Shown here: in pieces, positions 24,929-32,496 of the stretch
Position numbering within the stretch: position 1 is the first letter of the stretch
How the letters are laid out: each line of letters starts with the position of its first letter
Assembly (NCBI GenBank): GCA_020847515.1
Contig: JADLBW010000069.1
Coordinates: forward strand, 1 to 64,000
Origin: Pirellulales bacterium
GTDB taxonomy: Bacteria > Planctomycetota > Planctomycetia > Pirellulales > Lacipirellulaceae
Reading direction: 5' to 3'
Length of the DNA stretch: 64,000 nt
The notes under the pieces: generated by a model
Told to the model about the DNA's origin: nothing
Databases searched by the model: none
The model's input: only the letters and a program-made list of their open reading frames with translations
Translations under genes and position numbers: made by a program

Positions 24929-25786
24929 ATGACGCGACAAGTGTATATTAATGGCGATTTAGTGCCGGCTGAACAGGCGACCGTGAGCGTATTCGACCAC
25001 GGCTTGCTGTACGGCGACGGAGTCTTTGAGGGGCTCCGCAGTTACGCCGGCAAGGTATTTCGGCTCGCCGAGCACGTCGAGCGACTGTACGACTCGGCCC
25101 GCGCGATCCGCCTGGAAATTCCGCTCTCCCAGGACGCGATGCGTAAGGCGATTAACCAAACGGTGCAGGCCAATGGCATCGTCGACGGTTACATTCGGAC
25201 GGTCGTCACCCGCGGCGCCGGTACGCTCGGGCTCGACCCCAACCGCTGTAAGACGCCGCAGATCATCATCATCGCCGACACGATCCAGCTCTACCCGCGC
25301 GAGTTCTATGAGAACGGCCTGGAGCTCATCACCTCGAGCGTCATCCGCAATCATCCCGCGGCGTTGAGCCCGCGAATTAAGTCCTTGAACTACTTGAACA
25401 ACATCCTGGCCAAAATCGAAGGCCAAAAGGCCGGCTGCGTCGAAGCCCTGATGCTCAATCACAAAGGCGAAGTGGCCGAATGCACCGGCGACAATATCTT
25501 CCTGGTGAAACACGGCCAGCTTTCGACGCCGCCGCTGGACGCTGGCATTCTCGAAGGCGTCACCCGTAACGCCGTGCTCGAGCTAGCACTACAGGCGAGC
25601 ATCCCGACGGCTGAGCGACCGCTGACCAAGCACGACGTCTACGTCGCCGACGAGTGCTTCTTAACCGGCACCGCCGCCGAGGTGGTGCCGGTCGTCAAGG
25701 TCGACGACCGCATCATTGGCAACGGTAAGCCGGGGCCCGTCACCAAGCAGCTCACCGAGCAATTTCACCAGCTCGTGCGGGCATAG
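24929..25786 (+). CDS. ilvE: branched-chain amino-acid aminotransferase (class IV PLP)
   Basis: Final step of Val, Leu and Ile biosynthesis: transamination of the 2-oxo acid with glutamate. ATG 24929 is chosen (MTRQVYINGDLVP, the usual start); the ORF-track extension is dropped. Fold type IV PLP features are seen: VFDHGLLYGDGVFEGLRSY near the N-terminus, the Schiff-base Lys in IKSLNYLNNILAK, ECTGDNIFLVK (cofactor phosphate), GVTRNAVLELA and the C-terminal FLTGTAAEVVPV. 285 residues. An extended -10-like TGG-TATTCT at 24870-24878 could drive it with a leader of about 45 nt. D-amino-acid transaminase is an alternative but less likely. Confidence 0.92.
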   Translation: MTRQVYINGDLVPAEQATVSVFDHGLLYGDGVFEGLRSYAGKVFRLAEHVERLYDSARAIRLEIPLSQDAMRKAINQTVQANGIVDGYIRTVVTRGAGTLGLDPNRCKTPQIIIIADTIQLYPREFYENGLELITSSVIRNHPAALSPRIKSLNYLNNILAKIEGQKAGCVEALMLNHKGEVAECTGDNIFLVKHGQLSTPPLDAGILEGVTRNAVLELALQASIPTAERPLTKHDVYVADECFLTGTAAEVVPVVKVDDRIIGNGKPGPVTKQLTEQFHQLVRA

Positions 25787-25903
25787 CCGTCTGGGCAACG
25801 CGACAGGAGGCAACGAAGCCCGCAGCGCCAGGGCCCCCTGCACCTCGCCGATAGCCGACAGCCCATAGCCGAAGCGCCGCCCCCGTCGCCTGCTGCGAAG
25901 CTA

Positions 25904-26725
25904 TCAATCGTCAGTGGACTGCCCCCGAACGATCGACTGCGCCTGTTTCGCGCGGGCGGACATGAACTGTTCATTATCCACCTTGTCGAAGCTGGCGAGA
26001 AAGGCCTGCGCCTCGTCCAGCCTGGCCCGATCTTCGCGCGACAATCGCCAAGAGAATATGTGCGTTGCCCGGACGGCGTTCTTATTCTCGCCGCCGGTGG
26101 TGCGCTGGATTTCTACGGGCGCCAGGCGATGTTTAGCCAGGGCTGCGTTCAGAGCCAGCCGGGGGCCCGGCGGCGGACCGTTTTGAAGCATCGTCGAAAG
26201 CTTCGTATAGCGATCGATGAAATCCTGATAACGCTCCAGGCAGGCAGCGTCTTGGGCCTCGATCGTGGCGACTTTGTACGTCCACTTCGGGCTGCTGAGC
26301 GATAGCGCGCCGGATTGCTGGTCGAACGATTCCTCGAACGTCGGCTCGGCTGAGAACCGGATCAACGGATCTTGATGGTTGGCCGCCCATTGGGACAGCT
26401 TTTCAATCAACCGCTCGACGCGATCGACTTCCACGTCAGTCCGGCGTTGGGAGGCGACGTCCAGGAGAATGAACTGCGCATTGCGGCCTTCGCTCGCCTT
26501 GCGATATACGATGATTTCGTTGGGATTCTCGTTGAATTCGTAAACCGCCGACTTTTCGAAGAGCGTAATCGAGTGGCTGGCGGGCGTTTCCTCTTCGCCG
26601 ACGATGACGTCGGTCTCAATGCGGAATTCTTGGGCGGCAGCCGGCAGCGAGGGGAGGGCGGCCAGGACCATCGTTATCGGCATGACGACAAAGGCGGCGG
26701 CAATCGTGAAACGGAATCGTGCCAT
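25904..26725 (-). CDS. secreted protein of unknown function
   Basis: The start at 26725 is used because GGAG lies 8 nt upstream and MARFRFTIAAAFVVMPITMVLAALPSLPAAA follows as a clear signal peptide with a Sec-type AAA cleavage site; the ORF-track N-terminus is dropped. The mature part (about 240 residues) begins QEFRIETDVIVGEEETPASHS. It appears mostly beta at first (ITLFEKSAVYEF) and helical later (VDRVERLIEKLSQWA). No catalytic motif, lipobox or membrane anchor is visible. Comparable secreted proteins of this size occur in planctomycetes without assigned function. It is 185 bp downstream of recJ on the same strand. Confidence 0.72.
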   Translation of the reverse strand: MARFRFTIAAAFVVMPITMVLAALPSLPAAAQEFRIETDVIVGEEETPASHSITLFEKSAVYEFNENPNEIIVYRKASEGRNAQFILLDVASQRRTDVEVDRVERLIEKLSQWAANHQDPLIRFSAEPTFEESFDQQSGALSLSSPKWTYKVATIEAQDAACLERYQDFIDRYTKLSTMLQNGPPPGPRLALNAALAKHRLAPVEIQRTTGGENKNAVRATHIFSWRLSREDRARLDEAQAFLASFDKVDNEQFMSARAKQAQSIVRGQSTDD

Positions 26726-26909
26726 GGTCGGTGCTCCAGGTCGGCAGGCGCGAGCAAAAGCGCCGCCAAGCATAGGCCATGGCCCTGGCGGCGTAAACGC
26801 CGATCGAATTTCGACGCGCAGCAAGAGCTAGCGTGAGCGAAAGGCCGGGCCGCCAGCGGCCCATGCGTGGAGCCCGTGCGCCGGCGGCAAGGTCGCCCCC
26901 GCGCCGTGC

Positions 26910-28649
26910 TCAATCGAAACGCCAGTCTACCAGGTGGATCTCCACCGAGGATTGTCCGCGGTAACGATTGATCACCGGGCGGAACGCGATCGAAAACTCG
27001 CCGTCGATGGCTGCTAGCTCTTGTTCCCAATCGCCGCCGCCAAACGCCACGGCCCGCATTCGCACCCCGTGCTGTTCGAACATCATTGAAAGGTGCCGGC
27101 CGTCGCTGCCCATGCGCTTGGGCTTGGCGATTAACCGCACCTGGCTGGTGCACAAGATCGGTCGGCTGTTGCCGTGGCCGAACGGGGCGAGGTTTTCAAT
27201 CTGCTGGACGATCGGTCGCGTAAGGCAGTGCAGCGCTGTTTCGGCGTCCACATGGAGTCCCCCCGAACGGGCGTCGGCAGTCAGTTCGCGGGCCGCCACC
27301 TCGCAGAACCGCCGGCGGAAGACCGGTATGTTCGCTTCGGCGACTTTCAGTCCAGCGGCTGCCGCGTGCCCGCCGCAGCTTTCCAGGACGTCTCCGCATT
27401 CCGACAGCGCAGCGTGCAAATCGAACCCGGGAATACTCCGCGCGGAACCAATGCCCGGACGTACGCCCAGCTTATCTAAGGCGATGACGACCGACGGAAG
27501 CCGGTACTTATCCGTGAGCCGTCCGGCCACAATCCCGACGATGCCGGGGTGCCAATCGGCGTCGGCTACCACGAGGGCCGCGTCCCGGCGGGGATCATAC
27601 TTTTCGCGCGCCTGCCGGTCTGCCTTCTGTCCAATGCTTCGCTCGAGCGACTGGCGTTCGACGTTCAGTTCGTCGATGTATTGGGCCAGCTTCTCGGCGC
27701 GGGCCTCGCTGTCGGTGGTGAGCAGCTCGATCCCTAATTCCGCCTGCCCCAGCCGCCCGGCGGCATTCAACCTCGGCGCCAGGCTAAAGGCGAGGTCCTC
27801 GCATTCTAGCGCCGCTTTCTGATGCAGTTTGGCCTGTCGCATTAAGGCCGCCCCGCCAATCGTCGGATAGGCCAGCAAGCTGCTGAGTCCGCTCCGCACA
27901 ATGATGCGATTTTCGTCGACCAGCGGCACTACGTCGCCTACCGTTCCGATGGCGGCCAATCCTACGGCCTGCAGCAGAAACTGCCGCATACGCTCGCCAA
28001 CGCGCTTGTTTTGCGAGGCGCGCTGGCAGAGGAGCCACGCCAACTTGAACGCCACCGCCGCGCCGCATAGCCCGGTGAACGGGTAGTCGCCGCCGGGCAA
28101 TCTCGGATGAACAACGGCTGCGGCCGCCGGCAAGCGATCGCACATCTGATGATGGTCGGTGACGATGAGCGTCAGCCCCAGCTCGGCCGCCAGGGCCGCT
28201 TCGTGCAGACTGCTAATCCCGCAATCGACGGTTACGACTACGTCGCCTCCCCTGCCAGCGAGCTTTCGCAGTGCTTCGCCATTAAGCCCGTACCCCTCGT
28301 CGAGCCGATGAGGTACGTAGAAGTCGACCGGCGCGTCCAGCAATTTCAAACAGCGGACGAGGATCGCCGTAGCGGTCATGCCGTCGGCATCGTAGTCGCC
28401 ATAGACGGTGATGCGCCGTTTCGCTCGCAGGGCCTCATAGAGCAAGTCAGCAGCCTGGGCGGCGCCGGGCAACGCTTCCGGGTCACGAAGGCCCGATAGC
28501 TTCGGCTCGAGAAACTGGCGCGCTTCCGCCTGATCGTGGATGCCTCGCGCGATCAGCAGTTGGGCCACTACCGACGGCACGCCGACCGCCCGCTCGAGGC
28601 GGCCGATAGTGTCTGAATCGTGCGGGGCAATGCGCCACGATTTGGGCAT
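26910..28649 (-). CDS. recJ: single-stranded-DNA-specific exonuclease RecJ
   Basis: 5'-3' exonuclease for recombination and repair. The DHH phosphoesterase motifs are all seen: VYGDYDADGMTA, VTVDCGIS, IVTDHHQM and a late VADADWHPGIVG. The DHHA1 C-terminal signature CGGHAAAAGL is present and an OB-fold (residues about 470-579) completes the core. 579 residues is a normal length. GGAG lies 9 nt before the ATG. The gene runs toward the secreted unknown. It is about 125 bp downstream of rpmG on the same strand. Confidence 0.95.
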   Translation of the reverse strand: MPKSWRIAPHDSDTIGRLERAVGVPSVVAQLLIARGIHDQAEARQFLEPKLSGLRDPEALPGAAQAADLLYEALRAKRRITVYGDYDADGMTATAILVRCLKLLDAPVDFYVPHRLDEGYGLNGEALRKLAGRGGDVVVTVDCGISSLHEAALAAELGLTLIVTDHHQMCDRLPAAAAVVHPRLPGGDYPFTGLCGAAVAFKLAWLLCQRASQNKRVGERMRQFLLQAVGLAAIGTVGDVVPLVDENRIIVRSGLSSLLAYPTIGGAALMRQAKLHQKAALECEDLAFSLAPRLNAAGRLGQAELGIELLTTDSEARAEKLAQYIDELNVERQSLERSIGQKADRQAREKYDPRRDAALVVADADWHPGIVGIVAGRLTDKYRLPSVVIALDKLGVRPGIGSARSIPGFDLHAALSECGDVLESCGGHAAAAGLKVAEANIPVFRRRFCEVAARELTADARSGGLHVDAETALHCLTRPIVQQIENLAPFGHGNSRPILCTSQVRLIAKPKRMGSDGRHLSMMFEQHGVRMRAVAFGGGDWEQELAAIDGEFSIAFRPVINRYRGQSSVEIHLVDWRFD

Positions 28650-28775
28650 GAGGAGAGGCTCCGCCGTCTTCCTGTCGATGGCCGCGTCGAGCCGGCCGGG
28701 GAGCCGCTGGGGCCCCTTCAGCGATGCACGCCCCCCGGGCCTGCATGCGCCCTATGGCCAGCGCAGTGCTAAAGG

Positions 28776-28955
28776 CTACTTCTTCTTCTCGACGTGCATC
28801 GTATGCTTACGCAGCCGCGGGCAGAACTTCGATAGCTTAAGCTTTTCGCCGCCCATCTTGCGGCGGATGGTGTAGTTATAATCGCCCGTCTCCTCGCAGA
28901 CGAGAAACACGGTTTCGACCTTCTTTTTCTTCTTGCCGCCGCTCTTCTTGGCCAT
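28776..28955 (-). CDS. rpmG: 50S ribosomal protein bL33
   Basis: Missed by the ORF track because it is only 59 residues long. The reading frame from ATG at 28955 to TAG at 28776 encodes a protein beginning MAKKSGGKKKKVETVFLV, with CEETGDYNYTIRRK and KLKLSKFCPRLRKHT following. Its single N-terminal Cys and late Cys do not form the CxxC pair of the zinc-binding bL33 paralogue, so this is the zinc-free type. The product belongs to the large subunit E site. It stands away from the usual rpmG-secE-nusG cluster. Confidence 0.9.
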   Translation of the reverse strand: MAKKSGGKKKKKVETVFLVCEETGDYNYTIRRKMGGEKLKLSKFCPRLRKHTMHVEKKK

Positions 28956-29193
28956 GGCTCTGAATTCCGTCCTGATCGCTCTGCAGAAAATTCGCCCCGT
29001 CCACGCAGCCGATCGAGCGTCGGCGGCGGGAAATAGCCCGTCATTTTAGAGGCGGCGGCCTCGTTCATCCAGGGGCGCCGGCGAGCGGTAGCGAGCACCG
29101 CCGCGGCAAGGCCCCCGCGCGACCGCCGATTCACTCCGCCGCCGCACTGCGGGCCGTCCCTCGGCACAATGCCGACGGCAATTCGCGCGTCGG

Positions 29194-29202
29194 TGGTATA
29201 AT
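29194..29202 (+). promoter_or_regulatory. extended -10 promoter (TGG-TATAAT)
   Basis: Perfect TATAAT with the upstream TG of an extended -10. No good -35 is present (best is GACGGC at 17 bp). The predicted start is around 29209, at or one or two bases before the GTG start of the next gene, implying a leaderless or nearly leaderless mRNA. Confidence 0.6.
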
Positions 29203-29210
29203 GCCCTTAA

Positions 29211-31004
29211 GTGTGGCGCCGTACAGAATTTGTGGAACAGAGCTTGTCCGCTCCGCCGCTCCATCCCCCGCTGCCCTTATTGGAACCGCCGCTCGCGCCG
29301 ATGGCGCCCGAGCAAGCCGCTCTGCGCCCCGGCGTCGCGAATGGGCCGCGGCTTGAATCCTCGGGTTCTGGCGGGAATTCGCCGCTTGCGCCACCTTCGG
29401 CCCTCGAAAACCTGCCATATGGCCCTTCGTCGCCAACCTGGATCAGCCGATTCGCCGACTGGCTCGCCGGAGGGCAAGCGTGGGCCTGGTTCTCCAGTGC
29501 CATTGTCCATTGTTTGGCGCTGATCATCCTGTCACTCGTCATCTTGGCGACGCCCAGCAGCGAACCGCTGTGGGTAAGCGGCGGCTTCGAGACGGCGTCG
29601 ACCGACGATGTCAGCGTCGATCTTAGCGAGATTCCAAGCGAGGCGATCGGGGAACCATCGCTGGGGCCGGTTGAAATCGGCAATTCATATTCCCTTCTAG
29701 GCCCGCGCGACGCCGCCTTGGGTTCGCCCGCCGGGGTCTCCCCCATCCCCGCAATCGGGGGCCGCGCAGCCGCCAACCTGGCCGCTGAGGCGCTGGCGCC
29801 CACCGGGGAAGTGGCCGCCGGGCAGCTCGAGGCGTTCGCTAACCCGCTCGCATCTCGCGGCGGGGGACTGGACGGCCGCCGCCTGGAGAATCGCCGTGCT
29901 GCGGCACTGTCAGGCGGCGGAACGGCCGCGAGCGAGGACGCCGTCGAACGGGCGCTGGCCTGGTTCGCCGAGCATCAGTATCCCGATGGCGGATGGCGAT
30001 TCGATTTAGAGAAGTGCCCGGGATGCCAAGGCGCTTGCCGCAACGCTGGCAGTCACACCTCCAGCACGGCCGCCACGGGACTGGCGCTGCTCAGCTTTCT
30101 GGGCGCCGGCTACACCCATCAGGAGGGCAAGTACGATCATGTGGTGTCCAAGGGACTGTATTACCTTCGCGAACACATGACGATCACCTCGCAGGGAGGC
30201 GATCTGCGGGACAAGTCGGCGGAGCTCGAACTGACGCTGCCGGCGGGTAAACTTCTCAGCGCCATCGATCTGGCTGCCAACGCCCGCCGCGACTCGATGT
30301 ATTCCCATGGCATCGCGAGCCTGGCGCTTACTGAAGCGTATGCGATGACGCGCGACGCCGGGCTTCGCGAACCGGCCGAACAAACTGTGAAATTCATCAT
30401 TAATGCCCAATACAGCGATGGCGGCTGGCGCTACGAGCCTCGCTGGGAGGGGCCTGCCCGGGGGGACATGACCGTTAGCGGGTGGCAAATCGCCGTGCTC
30501 AAAAGCGCCAGCCTGGCTGGCATCGACGTGCCGTACGACGTCTGGATGAAAATCAACGATTTTCTTGACGGCATCCAGTCGGACGGCGGAGCGACCTATC
30601 TTTACCTGCCCGGCGAGCGCGGTACGAAGGCCACGACCGCCATCGGGCTGCTCTGCCGCATGGTGACCGGATGGCCGCGCGAGCATCAGCCGCTGCAGCG
30701 CGGCGCCGTAAAGCTGGGCGGGCAATCGCCGCAGCGCAATAACATGTATTTCAACTACTATGCCTCGCAGGTCCTGCACCACGTCGGCGGACCGAACTGG
30801 CAGAAGTGGAATCCCAAGATGCGCGACTATCTTGTGGAGTCGCAGTCGCGAGACGGACACGAAGCAGGCAGTTGGTACTTCGCTGAACAGCACAGTACGC
30901 CAGGGGGCCGGCTCTACACCACCGCGATGGCCGCCATGACGCTGGAAGTCTACTATCGGTACATGCCGTTGTATCAGGAGTCGTTTGTTGACCGCGGGCG
31001 GTGA
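29211..31004 (+). CDS. squalene/prenyltransferase-repeat protein with N-terminal membrane anchor
   Basis: 597 residues. A Pro-rich cytoplasmic stretch (1-75) is followed by one membrane helix (AWAWFSSAIVHCLALIILSLVIL, residues about 87-110), then a Gly/Ala-rich linker and an alpha/alpha toroid. The toroid has repeated DGGW motifs: YPDGGWRF and YSDGGWRYEP, with NAVxR-like ALAWFAEHQ and YAASQ-like elements. It lacks the DxDD acid motif of cyclases, so it is probably not a hopene or squalene cyclase. A Cys cluster (CPGCQGAC) near residue 270 may bind metal. Planctomycetes have many such proteins, of unknown role. GTG at 29211 is the ORF start; GTG 29232 or ATG 29301 are alternatives. Confidence 0.82.
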   Translation: MWRRTEFVEQSLSAPPLHPPLPLLEPPLAPMAPEQAALRPGVANGPRLESSGSGGNSPLAPPSALENLPYGPSSPTWISRFADWLAGGQAWAWFSSAIVHCLALIILSLVILATPSSEPLWVSGGFETASTDDVSVDLSEIPSEAIGEPSLGPVEIGNSYSLLGPRDAALGSPAGVSPIPAIGGRAAANLAAEALAPTGEVAAGQLEAFANPLASRGGGLDGRRLENRRAAALSGGGTAASEDAVERALAWFAEHQYPDGGWRFDLEKCPGCQGACRNAGSHTSSTAATGLALLSFLGAGYTHQEGKYDHVVSKGLYYLREHMTITSQGGDLRDKSAELELTLPAGKLLSAIDLAANARRDSMYSHGIASLALTEAYAMTRDAGLREPAEQTVKFIINAQYSDGGWRYEPRWEGPARGDMTVSGWQIAVLKSASLAGIDVPYDVWMKINDFLDGIQSDGGATYLYLPGERGTKATTAIGLLCRMVTGWPREHQPLQRGAVKLGGQSPQRNNMYFNYYASQVLHHVGGPNWQKWNPKMRDYLVESQSRDGHEAGSWYFAEQHSTPGGRLYTTAMAAMTLEVYYRYMPLYQESFVDRGR

Positions 31005-31087
31005 ACGCCTTGATAGGGCGAAGAGGGTCGAAGGGTCTTTGGCGACGCGAGCCGTCGCTTAGCCAAGCACGCCAGCCGCAAAAGCCC

Positions 31088-31117
31088 CGATCTGTCAGTA
31101 CAGAAGCTGACAGATCG
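31088..31117 (+). other. 11-bp perfect hairpin downstream of squalene-repeat gene
   Basis: CGATCTGTCAG and CTGACAGATCG pair perfectly with an 8-nt loop (TACAGAAG), 84 nt after the stop codon of the upstream gene. There is no T-run on either side, so it is not a Rho-independent terminator. It could be a 3'-end stabiliser or a protein-binding site. Confidence 0.55.
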
Positions 31118-31256
31118 TTGGCGGGGGCGTCACTGGCGCCGATTCCGTTTCCATGGCAAGTCGTTATCCGCCTCGAAGGGCGTCTCCCAACAGCGTTTTC
31201 CTTCGCACAACTACGGGCCCATCCCAAGCATTCCTTTCGTGCAGTGAAAGAAAAGG

Positions 31257-31307
31257 AAAGCCCGGCCCGAGGCAAGGGCGTCGATCGCCGAAGCGGGCCG
31301 GGCTTTT
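31257..31307 (+). terminator. Rho-independent terminator of squalene-repeat gene
   Basis: A 13-bp perfect stem (AAAGCCCGGCCCG with CGGGCCGGGCTTT), a 24-nt loop that itself folds as GGCG/CGCC, then TTTT. AT-rich runs on the other side (AAAAGGAAA) mean it can also work on the opposite strand. Confidence 0.8.
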
Positions 31308-31345
31308 CCCATTGGGGTGCGCGGGTGCGGTGTTCCAATCGGGCG

Positions 31346-31383
31346 AAAACCCCGCCGAGGACTGCCGTAGCGGCACTCGGCGG
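31346..31383 (-). terminator. Rho-independent terminator of the atuA-ech unit
   Basis: On the minus strand, an 8-bp stem (CCGCCGAG/CTCGGCGG) continues, after a 3-nt bulge, as a 5-bp stem (TGCCG/CGGCA) closed by a 3-nt loop, followed by GGTTTT. It lies about 270 nt downstream of the ech stop. Confidence 0.72.
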
Positions 31384-31655
31384 ACGTCGGCCTGCCGGCG
31401 GCGTGCGCTTTCGCGGCAGCGTGGGGTAAACCGCGCGCACGCCGACGGCAGACCTGACAGGATGCAAGGCCGCTGGATCGGCGGCAGGCGTGCAGCCCGA
31501 CCGCAACGGTCGAACGAAACGTATGAGGCGAGGATGAGGCGGTAGCGATTCGTCGACGCGTATCGTTCGCCGCGGCGGCCCGGCGAAACGTCGAAGTTCG
31601 CCGGCAACTCAAACGTAGGTCGAAAGGGACGAGAGTCAAATCAAAAACCGACGAA

Positions 31656-32447
31656 CTATTGCCACTTGGGCAGTCGACCCGCCAGCGTCGCAGAGATCCC
31701 TTCTTGCGCCGCTTCCGTCGTGCGGGCCGTGGCAACCATGATGGCGCCGGCCGATAACTGCGTACTGAGATTCTCGCCCAGCGTTTCATTAAGCAGCCGC
31801 TTGGTCAACTGAACGGCCTCCGGCGCCCCGGCGGCACAGTCGTTGGCCAACTGCATCGCCCGGGCCCATACGGTGTCAGGGGCTGTCAGCTCGTGAAACA
31901 CGCCCAGCCGATGGGCTTCAGCCGCGCCGATCGTTTGTCCCGTCAGCAGCAGCCGCGCGCCCTGGCCGGCCCCGATCCGAAAGCAGAGTAGCGGCGCCGC
32001 CAGCCCGGCGACCATGCCTTGGCGCGCATCCGGCACTCCAAAGGCGGCCGAATTGCTCGCGACAACAATGTCTGCCGCGGCGACCAGCGCAGCCCCAGCG
32101 GCCAGCGCCGCGCCATTGACGGCGGCGATGATCGGCTTGGTGATCTCGAGCATCCGTACCAGCAGTTCGCGAAAATCGGCCGCGTCCTCGCCCCACTGCT
32201 CTTCGGCGTCGTTGTTTTCGCAGTCGCCTTGCATCTCGTGAAGATCGGCGCCGACGCAAAAATCGTTCCCCGCGCCCGTGATGATGATCGAGCGGGCCCG
32301 CTTCTCCAGGTACAAGTCGTCGAGCGCCTCGACGATCTGCGGCACCATGGATCGAGTCAGCGCATTACCGAAGTCCGGGCGGTTGAGGATAATGGTTCCG
32401 GCTCTGTCGACGACTCTTACTTCAATGGCGCTGCTGGACATGTACAT
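31656..32447 (-). CDS. enoyl-CoA hydratase/isomerase family protein
   Basis: Crotonase-fold enzyme acting on acyl-CoA. Oxyanion-hole elements are visible: FCVGADLHEM, and NGAALAAGAALVAAADI with the usual NG-A-G pattern. The two Glu residues used by classical hydratases seem changed: the Glu of GGxCEL is replaced by Ala and the Glu of QPE by Asp (FGVPDAR). A hydratase role is therefore doubtful; isomerase, hydrolase or another crotonase reaction is possible. The start at 32447 (ATG-TAC-ATG) fits the family; GTG 32489 is the ORF-track start. It follows the AtuA-like gene by about 50 bp on the same strand, suggesting joint function in degrading a branched or unusual carbon skeleton. Confidence 0.85.
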   Translation of the reverse strand: MYMSSSAIEVRVVDRAGTIILNRPDFGNALTRSMVPQIVEALDDLYLEKRARSIIITGAGNDFCVGADLHEMQGDCENNDAEEQWGEDAADFRELLVRMLEITKPIIAAVNGAALAAGAALVAAADIVVASNSAAFGVPDARQGMVAGLAAPLLCFRIGAGQGARLLLTGQTIGAAEAHRLGVFHELTAPDTVWARAMQLANDCAAGAPEAVQLTKRLLNETLGENLSTQLSAGAIMVATARTTEAAQEGISATLAGRLPKWQ

Positions 32448-32496
32448 TGTGGTATCGATTGCGGGTAACGGGCTGTCGTCAACGGCCACCGGGCGG

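Larger units (their letters stand above)
31005..31655. other. 650-bp convergent intergenic region with terminators
   Basis: No credible protein gene: overlapping short ORFs in all frames are Arg/Pro-rich shadows. No tmRNA, RNase P, SRP or tRNA core was found. It holds a terminator for the plus-strand gene (31257-31307), one for the minus-strand operon (31346-31383) and an 11-bp perfect stem-loop (31088-31117). The remaining 270 bp (31384-31655) between the second terminator and the ech stop is an unusually long 3' untranslated region with no recognised structure. Confidence 0.6.

Noticed and set aside
31005-31655. RNase P RNA, tmRNA or SRP RNA in the long spacer
   Set aside because: None of the universal core sequences of these RNAs was found on either strand.
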